NCBI RefSeq assembly: GCF_014647135.1 | Contig: NZ_BMOP01000002.1 | Coordinates: forward strand, 248,001-312,000 | Origin: Shewanella xiamenensis | GTDB taxonomy: Bacteria > Pseudomonadota > Gammaproteobacteria > Enterobacterales > Shewanellaceae | Length of the DNA: 64,000 nt | Reading direction: 5' to 3' | Notes under the pieces: generated by a model | Told to the model about the DNA's origin: nothing | The model's database searches: none | What the model saw: the letters and a program-made list of their open reading frames with translations, nothing else | Part shown: positions 1 to 9,316 of the stretch, piece by piece | How the letters are laid out: each line of letters begins with the position of its first letter | How positions within the stretch are numbered: position 1 is the first letter of the stretch | Made by a program: the position numbers and the translations under genes

Positions 1-329
1 GGGTCTTCTTTCGCCGCCGCAACCAACAATAATTCCGCAGACTTGGCACTAAATGTCACTTGGGCATCGGTCAGTTCACGCACCTGCCAACGGCCATCGA
101 AACTCACTTCAAAATGCAGATTTAGATCTTCAACTCGAATCGCAACCCACTTACCTGCCAAAAAATCTAACTCGCCATCTTCGGCCTGCGATGCCAGCAA
201 CTGTGTTAGTAGTTGGCTTAGCACCTTGGCCTTGAGGCTAAAGGGCACTTTAGAGAGTGGCAAACGGATCAGTTTTGGGGTGAGTTCTAACAATTGTTTA
301 GCAAGATTAGCTGAAAAAACAGCGGACAT
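1..329 (-). CDS. ubiT: UbiT, SCP2-domain lipid-binding protein (C-terminus beyond window)
   Basis: UbiT is the SCP2-fold accessory factor of O2-independent ubiquinone biosynthesis. It is thought to bind isoprenoid quinone intermediates and feed the UbiU-UbiV hydroxylase. The frame starts with ATG at 329 (MSAVFSANLAKQLLELTPKL) and runs off the left edge after about 109 codons. Around residues 60-95 it shows the SCP2 pattern of alternating strands (DFLAGKWVAIRVEDLNLHFE, then VSFDGRWQVRELTDAQVTFS). The identification rests on this pattern plus the divergent position next to ubiU and ubiV, the order found in E. coli (yhbT / yhbU-yhbV). The C-terminus cannot be checked. It shares its 138-bp upstream region with ubiU, and that region carries an Fnr-like box. 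Confidence 0.88.
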   Translation of the reverse strand, partial: MSAVFSANLAKQLLELTPKLIRLPLSKVPFSLKAKVLSQLLTQLLASQAEDGELDFLAGKWVAIRVEDLNLHFEVSFDGRWQVRELTDAQVTFSAKSAELLLVAAAKED

Positions 330-394
330 AAGCAGTTACCTAAGGATAAAAAACACTATATCTCCCAGTTTACCGAGATTTTATGATCTTAAAC

Positions 395-408
395 CTGTTT
401 TAAATCAA
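395..408. promoter_or_regulatory. Fnr/EtrA-like box shared by the divergent ubiT and ubiUV promoters
   Basis: CTGTTTTAAATCAA matches TTGAT-N4-ATCAA at 8 of 10 fixed positions, with one perfect half-site. Its centre is 401.5. A -10-like TACACT lies at 431-436 for ubiU. On the other strand TAAACT lies at 372-367 for ubiT. Both are the same distance from the box centre, so both predicted transcription starts (about 443 and 360) would place the box at -41.5, the class II activator position. Anaerobic Fnr control of ubiTUV is known in E. coli; here it is inferred. Confidence 0.5.
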
Positions 409-467
409 TTCACCGCCATTCAATCTTCCCTACACTCTGCCCCTGTTATTTTATCGGGAGCACCATT

Positions 468-1469
468 ATGGAGTTGTTGTGTCCAGCAGGAAACCTGGCC
501 TCGCTAAAGTCGGCGCTGCAGGCCGGAGCCGATGCTGTCTACCTTGGGTTAAAGGATGATACCAATGCACGTTCATTCGCGGGCTTAAACTTCACCCCTG
601 CAAAATTACAGGAAGCCGCCGAGCTCACCCATCAGCGGGGCAAGAAAATCTTCCTCACCTTAAATACCTTTCCTAAGCCAAATGAAGAGCACCGTTGGTA
701 TCAAGCTATCGACTTGGCGGCCAGTATTGGCGTTGATGCCTTAATCGTTGCCGATCTGTCGCTGCTCGACTATGCCCACAGGCAATATCCGCATATTCCG
801 CTGCATTTATCGGTACAGGCCAGCGCCACCAACTTGGGCGCACTGAGTTTTTATAAAGAGGCTTTTAATATCGCGCGGGTGGTATTACCCAGAGTGCTGT
901 CGATGAAACAAGTACGTGACTTAGCCAAGGTCAGCCCAGTCGATTTAGAGGTCTTTGCCTTTGGCAGCCTGTGCATTATGGCCGAAGGCCGCTGCCACTT
1001 ATCCTCCTATGTTACCGGTCAATCGCCAAACACTGGTGGCTCTTGCTCGCCAGCGAAACACGTGCGCTGGCAGGAACAGGGCCAAGACAGGCTGACTCGC
1101 CTCAACGAGGTCTTAATTGATAAATCAGGGCTCGATGAACAAATGGGCTATCCTGTGGTCTGTAAGGGCCGTTATCTCACCCAAGACGATGATAAACCGC
1201 AATATCTGCTCGAGTCTCCCACCAGCTTAAATACCCTTAGCTTGCTGCCTGAGCTTGCCAAGGCGGGCATAGTGTCACTCAAGATTGAGGGGCGTCAACG
1301 CAGCCCAGCCTATGTGGAGCAAGTGACTAAAGTTTGGCGTCAAGCGATTGATACTTATCTTAAACAGCCAGATAAATTCCAGACGCAGGCCCATTGGGAG
1401 CAAGCCCTAGCAAAAGTCTCCGAAGGTCAAATTACCACCTTAGGCGCCTACGAGCGTGACTGGCAATAG
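468..1469 (+). CDS. ubiU: UbiU, O2-independent ubiquinone hydroxylase subunit (peptidase U32 family)
   Basis: UbiU forms a 4Fe-4S heterodimer with UbiV that hydroxylates the ubiquinone ring without oxygen, using prephenate as hydroxyl donor in E. coli. The 333-residue protein opens with the U32 signature MELLCPAGNLASLKSAL. It carries the expected cluster cysteines: FGSLCIMAEGRC near residues 167-176, GGSC near 193 and YPVVCKGRY near 230. The length matches E. coli YhbU (331). ATG at 468 is preceded by CGGGAGCACC, an adequate ribosome binding site. The ubiV start follows its stop by 31 nt, so the pair is surely one transcript. ubiT diverges upstream. The family was long annotated as 'collagenase-like protease', a name that should not be used here. 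Confidence 0.95.
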   Translation: MELLCPAGNLASLKSALQAGADAVYLGLKDDTNARSFAGLNFTPAKLQEAAELTHQRGKKIFLTLNTFPKPNEEHRWYQAIDLAASIGVDALIVADLSLLDYAHRQYPHIPLHLSVQASATNLGALSFYKEAFNIARVVLPRVLSMKQVRDLAKVSPVDLEVFAFGSLCIMAEGRCHLSSYVTGQSPNTGGSCSPAKHVRWQEQGQDRLTRLNEVLIDKSGLDEQMGYPVVCKGRYLTQDDDKPQYLLESPTSLNTLSLLPELAKAGIVSLKIEGRQRSPAYVEQVTKVWRQAIDTYLKQPDKFQTQAHWEQALAKVSEGQITTLGAYERDWQ

Positions 1470-1500
1470 CCCTAGCAATAACCACGAAGAAGAAACGATT

Positions 1501-2373
1501 ATGAAAATTTCCCTCGGCCCACTGCTCTATTGCTGGGAAAAACAACAGGTCATCGACTTTTACCAGCAAGTAGCCAACAGCCAGATCCCATTAGTTTATC
1601 TGGGTGAAGCCGTTTGTAGCCGTCGACGCGAACTCAAGTTTGGCGACTATCTTGAACTGGCCAAAATGCTTAAATCTGCGGGTAAAGAGGTGGTGCTGTC
1701 GACGCTCGCCCTAATCGAAGCGCCCTCTGAATACACTGAGCTTAAACGCCAAGTCGACAATGGCGAATTTAGCATTGAGGCCAACGACATGGCGGCCGTG
1801 TATCTCGCCAAGGAGCACAAGCTGCCCTTTGTCTGCGGCGCCAGCATCAATAACTACAACCGCGCCAGTTTAGATATTTTGCAGCGCTTTGGCATGCAGC
1901 GCTTTGTGATGCCGGTAGAACTGTCGAAGACTTGGCTTAGCCAAGTGGTCGCGCAAAAGCCCGAATTCGAAGTCGAAGTACTCGGCCATGGCTACTTGCC
2001 GCTCGCCCACTCGGCGCGTTGCTTTACTGCAAGGCATCAACATTTGTCGAAGGACAGCTGCGAAACCGTTTGCCGCCAATACAGCAAGGGTTTACTAGCA
2101 CAAACCCAAGAAGCTCAGCCTTTGCTGAGGTTAAATGGCATTCAAACCCAGTCGGCCAGCTGTGTCGATTTGCGCAGCGAAATCAATGAAATGATAAAGG
2201 TTGGCGTAGATGTGTTTCGGGTTTCGCCCAGCAGCGTAGCCTGTATCACTCAGGCCGATACGCTGGTCGAGGCATTAACTAGCGAGGCAACGGACGCTCA
2301 GTTTCCTCTTAGCGATGATCACTGTAACGGTTACTGGTTTGGCGAAGCAGGGCTAAAATCCTTGGTCAGATAA
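1501..2373 (+). CDS. ubiV: UbiV, O2-independent ubiquinone hydroxylase subunit (peptidase U32 family)
   Basis: UbiV is the partner of UbiU and also binds a 4Fe-4S cluster. The protein from ATG 1501 is 290 residues (MKISLGPLLYCWEKQQVIDF). Candidate cluster ligands are the Cys in GEAVCSRRREL near residue 39 and the group HSARCFTARHQ...DSCETVCRQ near residues 177-197, the spacing known for UbiV. The frame is open 45 nt further upstream, overlapping ubiU. I prefer 1501 because it lies 7 nt after GAAGAAG and matches the family N-terminus. The stop codon is 15 nt from the end of the convergent DUF998 gene, with no obvious terminator between them. Confidence 0.95.
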   Translation: MKISLGPLLYCWEKQQVIDFYQQVANSQIPLVYLGEAVCSRRRELKFGDYLELAKMLKSAGKEVVLSTLALIEAPSEYTELKRQVDNGEFSIEANDMAAVYLAKEHKLPFVCGASINNYNRASLDILQRFGMQRFVMPVELSKTWLSQVVAQKPEFEVEVLGHGYLPLAHSARCFTARHQHLSKDSCETVCRQYSKGLLAQTQEAQPLLRLNGIQTQSASCVDLRSEINEMIKVGVDVFRVSPSSVACITQADTLVEALTSEATDAQFPLSDDHCNGYWFGEAGLKSLVR

Positions 2374-2388
2374 AAGACATAGCCTACT

Positions 2389-3108
2389 TCACTCAAGCGT
2401 TTGCTGCTGGGTCAATGTGGGGATACATGATGGTGGTGTTAATAGCAGCGCCACCGTCCAACTTAATAGACTCCCAAGCCCAATCCATTCCAGCAATGCA
2501 GGCCACCATAAATCGGGCCTTGGCAATTGCAGTACCATTTCTTGATAGAAAGGTCTGTCTCCTTCCGTTAAGCCCAATGCTAACAGCGGCACATAGAGAA
2601 AAGTCATCATACTGAGCAATACCAACAGCGCTAATAATATCGTCAAGCGCTGACGGTGCTGCGAGCCGAATCCCACCCATAGTAGATAACAAATTGCACT
2701 TAAGCTGCCAAAGTAGAAAAACCATTTAAGTGCGAGGATATGCAAGTGATACACATTGACTGGAAATAGCCCAACACAGGCTAAGGCTAAAAACGTCAGT
2801 GCTAAAGCGCAAAAGAAAGGATACCCCCAAAACCCGCTTACAGTCTGTAGGGAGGAAAGACAATAAAAAACAACGCTTAAACTGCCAAAAAATAAACCGC
2901 CATTGAGCACCACGGCAAAGCTAGAATGGCCATAGGTACCCAATTCACTCAGTGTATGATTTAAAAAATTGAAGGAGCGTGTTTCAGAATAATCAAATCC
3001 GAATACCGCCACACAGATCCCCAGCATCAATCCAAAAATACCAAGAAAACCAAACTTAGTGGCAAGTGCCGAGCCCCTTGTTGCCATATTCATTTTTATA
3101 ACAGTCAT
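2389..3108 (-). CDS. DUF998 family integral membrane protein
   Basis: A polytopic membrane protein of about 239 residues whose function I cannot name. Six or seven hydrophobic segments are visible, roughly at residues 12-33, 54-75, 84-105, 112-132, 142-162 and 205-225. The segment NFLNHTLSELGTYGHSSFA after the first helix is typical of DUF998 proteins (N-x-x-S-x-L-G loop). The start is uncertain: TTG at 3123 and ATG at 3108, 3093 or 3087 all share the frame, and none has a strong ribosome binding site. I chose 3108. It is convergent with ubiV and is followed upstream by a long AT-rich gap. Confidence 0.75.
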   Translation of the reverse strand: MTVIKMNMATRGSALATKFGFLGIFGLMLGICVAVFGFDYSETRSFNFLNHTLSELGTYGHSSFAVVLNGGLFFGSLSVVFYCLSSLQTVSGFWGYPFFCALALTFLALACVGLFPVNVYHLHILALKWFFYFGSLSAICYLLWVGFGSQHRQRLTILLALLVLLSMMTFLYVPLLALGLTEGDRPFYQEMVLQLPRPDLWWPALLEWIGLGSLLSWTVALLLTPPSCIPTLTQQQTLE

Positions 3109-3810
3109 GGATAATTTAGCCAAACCAAAGTAGTACTAACTTACATGGAATTACAAAGAATTAAAGCGGCCCCTATCCTCTTTAGCGTAATATTTTATTT
3201 CATCACTATTCGCGATTTTTTAGTCATCGCAAAAACACTCCGAATTTAGTCATTTTTCAATAAAATATATGCAAATCCAAAGTTAAAAATGAATAAATAA
3301 TCACAATAAATTCAATTATCGCTGTATCGTCCCAAAAGGTTAACCCATCATTGCCACCAGTGTTAGTTCGCTCACATTAAGTTAGCAACAACTGAAGCCC
3401 CGATACGATTCATGGACAAAAAAGCATCTAAAAGTGTATTTAGTGAAGATCCATTGAGAAAATTTTGAACAAAATATCACAAAAAAACCAACAACCCCAA
3501 GAGTAAAACAACTCAATAAACAATTCGCAACACAACAATGTAATCACTTGATTCAATTAAAATAATCTGCATAAAAACGCTATTTTACGCCCAAATCATT
3601 CATTAGAAATCGCCCAAATAACTATGCTATTTTGCTGCTTATCTCAAACAAATTTCCGAATCGTTTTACATAGCGGCGCTAAGCGAGTAATCTTCCCCCT
3701 TCTCGATTTTGAGTTGAATTAAAATGCACCTCACCCCAGCAAAGAATGCGGTTTTGAGAGAGCATTGATTCAAGTTTATTTGTGCGACTCGTACTTTAAG
3801 GTGTACACCA
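3109..3810. other. AT-rich intergenic region, no gene seen; one CRP-like site
   Basis: About 700 bp without a convincing reading frame. It is markedly AT-rich compared with the flanking genes and lies between two divergent membrane-protein genes, so it must hold both promoters. A CRP-like site TGTTA-GTTCGC-TCACA (9 of 10 fixed bases) sits at 3361-3376. No repeat, tRNA or small RNA pattern was recognised; a small RNA gene cannot be excluded by eye. Confidence 0.6.
3361..3376. promoter_or_regulatory. CRP-like binding site
   Basis: TGTTA-N6-TCACA differs from TGTGA-N6-TCACA at one base. It lies about 435 bp before the YjiH-family gene and 250 bp before the DUF998 gene. This is far from either start, so its target is unclear. 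Confidence 0.35.
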
Positions 3811-5169
3811 TTGGCTACTGAACATAAAAACCGCAACATTAAGACGATACTCACCTTTATCGTCCCTTCGCTGATCGGTCTGCTGCTGTTTATGACCCCT
3901 ATCAGCTATAACGATGCGATAACTATTCCCATCGCAATCATCTCTAAAGCACTGCAAAGCGTGTTAAGCGATGTATTAACCTTAATCGTGACTGTGATTG
4001 TTGTCGCCATGGCCTTTGCCTCTGTGCTGACAAAGTTACTCAAACCTAAGTTTGTGCTGAACAATCACTTCCTCAATGGTTTACTCAATATCAGCCCGCT
4101 GTGGCTTACCACCCGTGTCGTTGGCGCTGTCTTTATCGTGCTGACCTACTTTGGCATTGGCCCCGAAGCGATTAACTCTTCAAGTACCGGTGCCTTAGTG
4201 CTGAACGATTTGTTACCGGTACTCTTCTCGGTGTTTATCTTCGCCGGTATGTTGCTGCCACTGCTATTAAACTTCGGTCTATTAGAGCTATTTGGTACTC
4301 TGCTGACTAAAGTGATGCGCCCCGTGTTTAACCTGCCAGGTCGCAGCGCCATCGACTGTATGGCCTCTTGGTTAGGTGATGGTAGCGTTGGGATCCTGCT
4401 GACCAGCAAGCAATACGAAGCGCGTTTTTACACCCAAAGGGAAGCCGCGGTTATCGGTACCACCTTCTCGGCGGTGTCAATTACCTTCAGCTTAGTGGTG
4501 ATCTCACAGGTGAAGTTAGAGCATATGTTTGTGCCCTTCTACCTGACCGTGTGTTTAGCGGGTTTTGCGGCGGCCGTGATTGTACCTAAGTTACCGCCAC
4601 TGTCGTGGAAGAAGGATAACTATATCGACGATACGCCACGTCAACCCGATGATGAGATGATCCCCGCAGGACACGGCGCACTCTCTTGGGGCTTTGATAA
4701 AGCGCTCGAGAAAGCGGCCAGTGCTGGTGGTATCAAAGCCGTCTTAAATGAAGGTATTAAAAACGTTATCGATATGATATTTGGCATTCTCCCTGTAGTA
4801 ATGGCCATTGGTACCACCGCGCTGATCATCGCCGAGCATACGCCTATCTTCAATTACTTAGGTATGCCATTCATTCCGTTACTGGAACTGCTGCATATCC
4901 CAGAAGCCACCGAAGCCTCTAAAACTATCGTTGTTGGCTTTGCCGATATGTTTATCCCGTCGATTTTAGCCAGCTCTATCGAATCGGATATGACCCGCTT
5001 TGTGATTGCCGCGTTATCCGTAACCCAGCTAATTTACATGAGTGAAGTGGGCGCACTGCTGATTGGCAGTAAGATCCCAGTGAATTTTGTTGAGCTTTTT
5101 GTCGTGTTCGTACTGCGCACCTTAGTGACTCTGCCAGTAATTGCCGGCGTGGCTCACCTGCTGTTCTAA
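3811..5169 (+). CDS. YjiH family membrane transporter (nucleoside-recognition/Gate domain)
   Basis: A 452-residue inner-membrane protein with about ten hydrophobic segments and the Gate (nucleoside recognition) domain pattern, including LGDGSVGILLTSKQYEARFYT near residues 190-210 and ADMFIPSILASS near 382-394. The substrate is unknown; the YjiH/YjiG family is not well characterised. Translation must start at TTG 3811: AAGGTG lies 8 nt before it, no in-frame ATG precedes the first membrane helix, and MATEHKNRNIKTILTFIVPS gives a sensible basic N-terminus. It is monocistronic and ends in a strong terminator. Confidence 0.8.
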   Translation: MATEHKNRNIKTILTFIVPSLIGLLLFMTPISYNDAITIPIAIISKALQSVLSDVLTLIVTVIVVAMAFASVLTKLLKPKFVLNNHFLNGLLNISPLWLTTRVVGAVFIVLTYFGIGPEAINSSSTGALVLNDLLPVLFSVFIFAGMLLPLLLNFGLLELFGTLLTKVMRPVFNLPGRSAIDCMASWLGDGSVGILLTSKQYEARFYTQREAAVIGTTFSAVSITFSLVVISQVKLEHMFVPFYLTVCLAGFAAAVIVPKLPPLSWKKDNYIDDTPRQPDDEMIPAGHGALSWGFDKALEKAASAGGIKAVLNEGIKNVIDMIFGILPVVMAIGTTALIIAEHTPIFNYLGMPFIPLLELLHIPEATEASKTIVVGFADMFIPSILASSIESDMTRFVIAALSVTQLIYMSEVGALLIGSKIPVNFVELFVVFVLRTLVTLPVIAGVAHLLF

Positions 5170-5191
5170 GCGCAACATAACCTTAAATATC

Positions 5192-5224
5192 AAGGGGAGT
5201 CAGATTAACTGACTCCCCTTTTTT
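5192..5224 (+). terminator. Rho-independent terminator of the YjiH-family gene
   Basis: A perfect 12-bp stem, AAGGGGAGTCAG (5192-5203) with CTGACTCCCCTT (5209-5220), has a 5-nt loop and is followed by a T run. Confidence 0.93.
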
Positions 5225-5404
5225 GTACTCACTATCGCCCTACTAATAACCGTACGTGCAACTTTCACTGCGAAATAATGATAATAAACGCCCTGAATAG
5301 ATAAAATGCCATGCCCCACGAGCAGCCAACCTCTGCATCTAAGCATCACCCAACTCCGCGGAGCTATGCAGTCTATTTTTAACTTACTTGTGCCCGTCAG
5401 ATAC

Positions 5405-5441
5405 AAAAAAGCGGTAGCGCTTTATGCTCTACCGCTTTTTT
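5405..5441 (-). terminator. Bidirectional terminator downstream of relA
   Basis: AAAAAAGCGGTAG (5405-5417) pairs perfectly with CTACCGCTTTTTT (5429-5441). Runs of A and T on either side let it act on both strands. It lies 26 bp past the relA stop. Confidence 0.9.
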
Positions 5442-5467
5442 ACAACGCATCATCACAGCGTCGAGAA

Positions 5468-7675
5468 TTACAATCTGCGCGCTTCAATCACGCTATCGAC
5501 TTGGGAGAGCTTAGATAACACCCGCGATAAGCCATCGAGGTTGTATAGCTCTAATTCCAGCTCAATGGCTGCCGTCTGATTCTTAATATCCGATGAGGAG
5601 CTCATGGCGAGTACATTGGATTTTTCGGCGGCGAGTACTGAGGTGAGATCCCGCAATAAGCCGCTGCGATCATGGGCTAAGACGCGCAGGCGCATGCGAT
5701 AACCACCTGAATAGTTCTCGCCCCAAACCACATCGACGCCACGTTCTGGGTGAACGCGCATTAACTCTTTCACCTGCTCACAGTCGGAGCGATGCACCGA
5801 AATACCGCGCCCTTTAGTGATAAAGCCTAAAATCTCATCCCCAGGCACGGGCTGGCAGCAACGGGCGATATGGCTGAGTAAGTTACCCACGCCATTCACT
5901 TCCACCTGCCCACGGCTGTTGGTACCAGATTTGGGTTGGCTCTTCTTAACTAATTCTTCAACTGCATCTTCTTCGCTCGCCTCATCGAGGCGCAACTTAC
6001 TCTGGATATGGTTAACAACCTGATGTAAACGCACATCACCGCCACCGATGGCCGCAAGCAAGTCGTCCATACTTGCCATGTTAAAACGTTCAACAGCGAT
6101 GGCAGCATCTTTGATTTTAAGGCTCACTCGCGCCAGCTCGGCTTCGAGCATTTCTTTACCGGCGATAATGTTTTTATCGCGGTCTTGCTGCTTAAACCAA
6201 TGCTGAATTTTCGAGCGCGCCCGCGATGTGCGGATATAACCTAAGTTTGGATTGAGCCAATCGCGCTTAGGATTGGGGTGCTTCGAGGTAATGATCTCGA
6301 TACGCTCACCCGTTTCAACCTGATAAGTAAACGGCACAATGCGGCCATCGACCTTAGCACCGATACACTTATGGCCGACCTGCGAGTGAATATAGTAAGC
6401 AAAGTCGAGCACGGTTGAGCCAAGTGGCAAGTCGACCACTTCACCGCTTGGGGTAAACACATAGACTCTATCTTCAAACACTTGGCTGCGGACTTCTTCA
6501 ACCAAGTTGCCGCTTTCGACCACGTCCTCCTGCCATTGCAGAATTTTACGCAGCCAATTGATTTTTTCTTCGTAACCGCTTTGCTTACCGGAGTGATTAC
6601 CCTCTTTGTATTTCCAGTGCGCGGCAACCCCCAGCTCTGCATCTTCATGCATATCTTGGGTACGAATTTGAATTTCAACGGTTTTACCCTCTGGCCCCAC
6701 CACAACAGTATGGATGGATTGATACCCGTTAGGTTTAGGGTTGGCCACGTAATCGTCGAACTCGCGCGGGATATGGTGCCAAAGTGTATGCACCACCCCT
6801 AAGGCGCCGTAGCAGTCCTGCAAACGTTCGGTGACAATCCGCACGGCGCGCACGTCAAACAACTCATCAAACTTGAGGTGTTTGCCCTTCATCTTACGCC
6901 AGATGCTGTAGATATGTTTTGGACGACCATACACCTTAGCGCGGATATGATCCTCATCGAGGCGTTGTTGCAACTGTTCAACAAATTTTTCGATATAGAC
7001 TTCGCGGTCTAACCGCTTACCATCAAGCTGTTTGGCAATATCCTTGTAGGTATCTGGATGCAGATAACGGAAGGAAATATCTTCTAATTCCCACTTTAAC
7101 TGACCAATACCCAAACGGTTAGCGAGCGGCGCATAGATATCGGCGATTTCGCGGGCCAGCAAGACGCGAGTTTCTTCGTCGGCATTTTTCACGGCGCGCA
7201 GCAAACAAACACGCTCGGCCAGTTTTATCACCACGGCGCGCACGTCTTCGACCATCGCCAGCAACATGCGGCGGATATTGTCGATTTGCGGCTCGGTTGA
7301 GCGGCTATTGGGATTGATTTTTAACGCGCCAATAGCATCCATGGTCACCACGCTGGCGACTAAACGCGCCAGCGGCTCACCAAACTTTTCTTTGATCGCT
7401 TCTTCGTCTAATAAGCCCGCATCAAACACCACAAACAGGATGGCCGCTTGCAGCGTCTCAATGTCCATATTCAGAGGCGCGAGGATTTCAATCATCTCGC
7501 GGGCACGTTCAAGCAGTTCTCTTTTCGCGGCAGGACTCTTAGCGGGTAAAGCATCGACCTGCTCAATCAGGTCGAGTAAGGTTTGCGCCTCATCGACATG
7601 ACTAACATAGCGAGCCACCCACTCTTCAAGATGAAAATCGGGATCATTAAAGTGCGCTTCGCGAACAGAGACCAT
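5468..7675 (-). CDS. relA: RelA, (p)ppGpp synthetase I
   Basis: RelA makes (p)ppGpp from ATP and GTP/GDP when ribosomes stall on uncharged tRNA. At 735 residues it has the usual order: a pseudo-hydrolase HD region (about 30-200), the synthetase domain (about 240-370, with EFDDYVANPKPNGYQSIHTV), TGS (about 405-470, VYVFTPSGEVVDLPLGSTVL), a helical/zinc-finger part with HIARCCQPVPGDEI, and a C-terminal ACT domain. The hydrolase HD motif is lost: AILFVVFDAGLLDEE stands where SpoT has a catalytic His-Asp pair. This marks the protein as RelA rather than SpoT. ATG 7675 opens MVSVREAHFNDP, typical of the family. The 190-bp gap to rlmD upstream leaves room for its own promoter. Confidence 0.97.
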   Translation of the reverse strand: MVSVREAHFNDPDFHLEEWVARYVSHVDEAQTLLDLIEQVDALPAKSPAAKRELLERAREMIEILAPLNMDIETLQAAILFVVFDAGLLDEEAIKEKFGEPLARLVASVVTMDAIGALKINPNSRSTEPQIDNIRRMLLAMVEDVRAVVIKLAERVCLLRAVKNADEETRVLLAREIADIYAPLANRLGIGQLKWELEDISFRYLHPDTYKDIAKQLDGKRLDREVYIEKFVEQLQQRLDEDHIRAKVYGRPKHIYSIWRKMKGKHLKFDELFDVRAVRIVTERLQDCYGALGVVHTLWHHIPREFDDYVANPKPNGYQSIHTVVVGPEGKTVEIQIRTQDMHEDAELGVAAHWKYKEGNHSGKQSGYEEKINWLRKILQWQEDVVESGNLVEEVRSQVFEDRVYVFTPSGEVVDLPLGSTVLDFAYYIHSQVGHKCIGAKVDGRIVPFTYQVETGERIEIITSKHPNPKRDWLNPNLGYIRTSRARSKIQHWFKQQDRDKNIIAGKEMLEAELARVSLKIKDAAIAVERFNMASMDDLLAAIGGGDVRLHQVVNHIQSKLRLDEASEEDAVEELVKKSQPKSGTNSRGQVEVNGVGNLLSHIARCCQPVPGDEILGFITKGRGISVHRSDCEQVKELMRVHPERGVDVVWGENYSGGYRMRLRVLAHDRSGLLRDLTSVLAAEKSNVLAMSSSSDIKNQTAAIELELELYNLDGLSRVLSKLSQVDSVIEARRL

Positions 7676-7865
7676 CTTAATTTGTTTCCTTATTCGTGCT
7701 CAGAGAAAAGTGGCACCACCTCGGCACTCCTATCTTCAGCATTGGCACGGACTTGTCAAACCCAACGAGACGAAACTTCACATTTTTTACGTTATTCAAA
7801 CGCTTTGCTTACTTTACACACGAATAACGCGGGCAAATGAGAAAACCTTGCCCGACATACAAGAC

Positions 7866-9215
7866 TTATTTTGCAAGCTCAAACAACGCCATGGCTTCGA
7901 TATGATGTGTCTGCGGGAACATATCGATTAAGCCTAACTTTTGTAACTTGTAGCCACGTTCGAGCAACACCGCACTGTCGCGGGCTAAGCTCGCCGGATT
8001 ACAAGACACATACACCACTTGGCGGGGTTTCATCTTCTTAAGCCATTGCAAACTCTCAAATGCACCCGCGCGTGCTGGATCGAGTAGCAATTTATCAATC
8101 TTACCCATCCAAGGCTCGCAGGATAAATCGGCACTTAAGTCGCCATGGTAAAAGGTTAAATTGCTTAAGCCATTTGCCGCCGCGTTTTCACGGGCTTGGC
8201 TAACCATTTCTGGCACCCCTTCAACCCCAATCACTTCGGCGCCCAGTTTAGCTAAAGGCAAACTGAAGTTCCCCATACCACAGAAGAGATCGAGAATGCG
8301 CTCACCCGGCTGCGGTGCTAACCAGTCTAACGCCTGCGCCACCATGGCCTTGTTAATTTGCGCATTGACTTGCACAAAGTTGCCAGGGGTAAAGGTTAAG
8401 CTCACAGGCGTTGCATCGGCTTTATCATCGAGCAGCTGATAGACGGGCAATAACAGCGAGCCATTCACCCCATGGAACTCGCCGTCGTTGTCTTGCAAAC
8501 AAATATGGATTTGATGCTGCTCGGCAAACTGCGCAAGCTTAGCCATATCCTTATCGTTTAAGGTTTTTGTGATTCGAATTACCGCAAAATGACCATTGTC
8601 GGCATCAATCAATTCTAAGTGCCCAAGGCTTGATTTCGCCGCCAGTTGATTAAGTAACTTAGCAAACGGGGCGATTAAATCCGCTAAGGGCTTAGCCAAG
8701 ACTAAACAGCTATCAATAGGTACGACTTGGTTGCTGCTTGAGGCACGAAACCCAAGGCTTAACTGCTTGGTATTTTTATCAAATAGGGTCGCAAGGCGTG
8801 CGCGGCGGCGATAGTGCCAGCCTTCGCCGGTCAATGCGGGCACTGAGTTGCCTTCGGCGCCAGCAAATTTGGCCATAATATCAATCAAGGCCGCCGACTT
8901 ATGCTCACGCTGGCCAGCTAATGACATATGCTGCAAATCACAGCCACCACAGCTTTGGTAGTGTGGACATAACGGCAAAACCCGCTCAGCGCTTGGCGTC
9001 TCGACTTTAATAAGCTTGGCTCGGGCATAGTTTTTCTTTTGTTCGGTCAGCTGCGCCTGCACGGTTTCACTGGGCAAGGCGCCGGGGATAAATACGACTT
9101 TTCCCTGATGTTGTGCTATACCTGCCCCAAGGTGATCGAGCTGTTGCACGCTAAAGGATTGCTTCGCGGACAATTGCTTGGAACTATTTGGTTTTGCTTT
9201 AAAAAATTGTGCCAT
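7866..9215 (-). CDS. rlmD: RlmD, 23S rRNA (uracil1939-C5)-methyltransferase
   Basis: A 449-residue SAM-dependent methyltransferase of the RumA family that makes m5U1939 in 23S rRNA. It has an N-terminal TRAM domain (about 17-75), 4Fe-4S ligands at C83, C89 and C92 ([10 protein letters not shown]) with the fourth at C170, a Rossmann SAM site ([15 protein letters not shown], about 310-325) and the nucleophile C405 in [11 protein letters not shown]. The start [10 protein letters not shown] at 9215 matches the family. The order rlmD-relA on one strand is conserved in gammaproteobacteria. barA diverges upstream with a gap of about 100 bp. Confidence 0.96.
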   Translation of the reverse strand: MAQFFKAKPNSSKQLSAKQSFSVQQLDHLGAGIAQHQGKVVFIPGALPSETVQAQLTEQKKNYARAKLIKVETPSAERVLPLCPHYQSCGGCDLQHMSLAGQREHKSAALIDIMAKFAGAEGNSVPALTGEGWHYRRRARLATLFDKNTKQLSLGFRASSSNQVVPIDSCLVLAKPLADLIAPFAKLLNQLAAKSSLGHLELIDADNGHFAVIRITKTLNDKDMAKLAQFAEQHQIHICLQDNDGEFHGVNGSLLLPVYQLLDDKADATPVSLTFTPGNFVQVNAQINKAMVAQALDWLAPQPGERILDLFCGMGNFSLPLAKLGAEVIGVEGVPEMVSQARENAAANGLSNLTFYHGDLSADLSCEPWMGKIDKLLLDPARAGAFESLQWLKKMKPRQVVYVSCNPASLARDSAVLLERGYKLQKLGLIDMFPQTHHIEAMALFELAK

Positions 9216-9316
9216 TCCGGCCTCTAAATCAATAAAAAACTGGTCAAGACCGCCCTTTTTCTGGCAGTCTTATAAAATTATATCGTCCCTAGAACTTAGG
9301 AAACTGCGCTGCGGCT

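Noticed and set aside
3666..3854. A 62-codon minus-strand frame across the YjiH start
   Set aside because: It overlaps the N-terminus of the transporter gene, has no ribosome binding site and its composition is not protein-like.
7828..7857. Hairpin CGGGCAA/TTGCCCG after rlmD as a terminator
   Set aside because: The stem is only 7 bp with a 11-nt loop, and no T run follows on the minus strand, so I cannot support termination between rlmD and relA.
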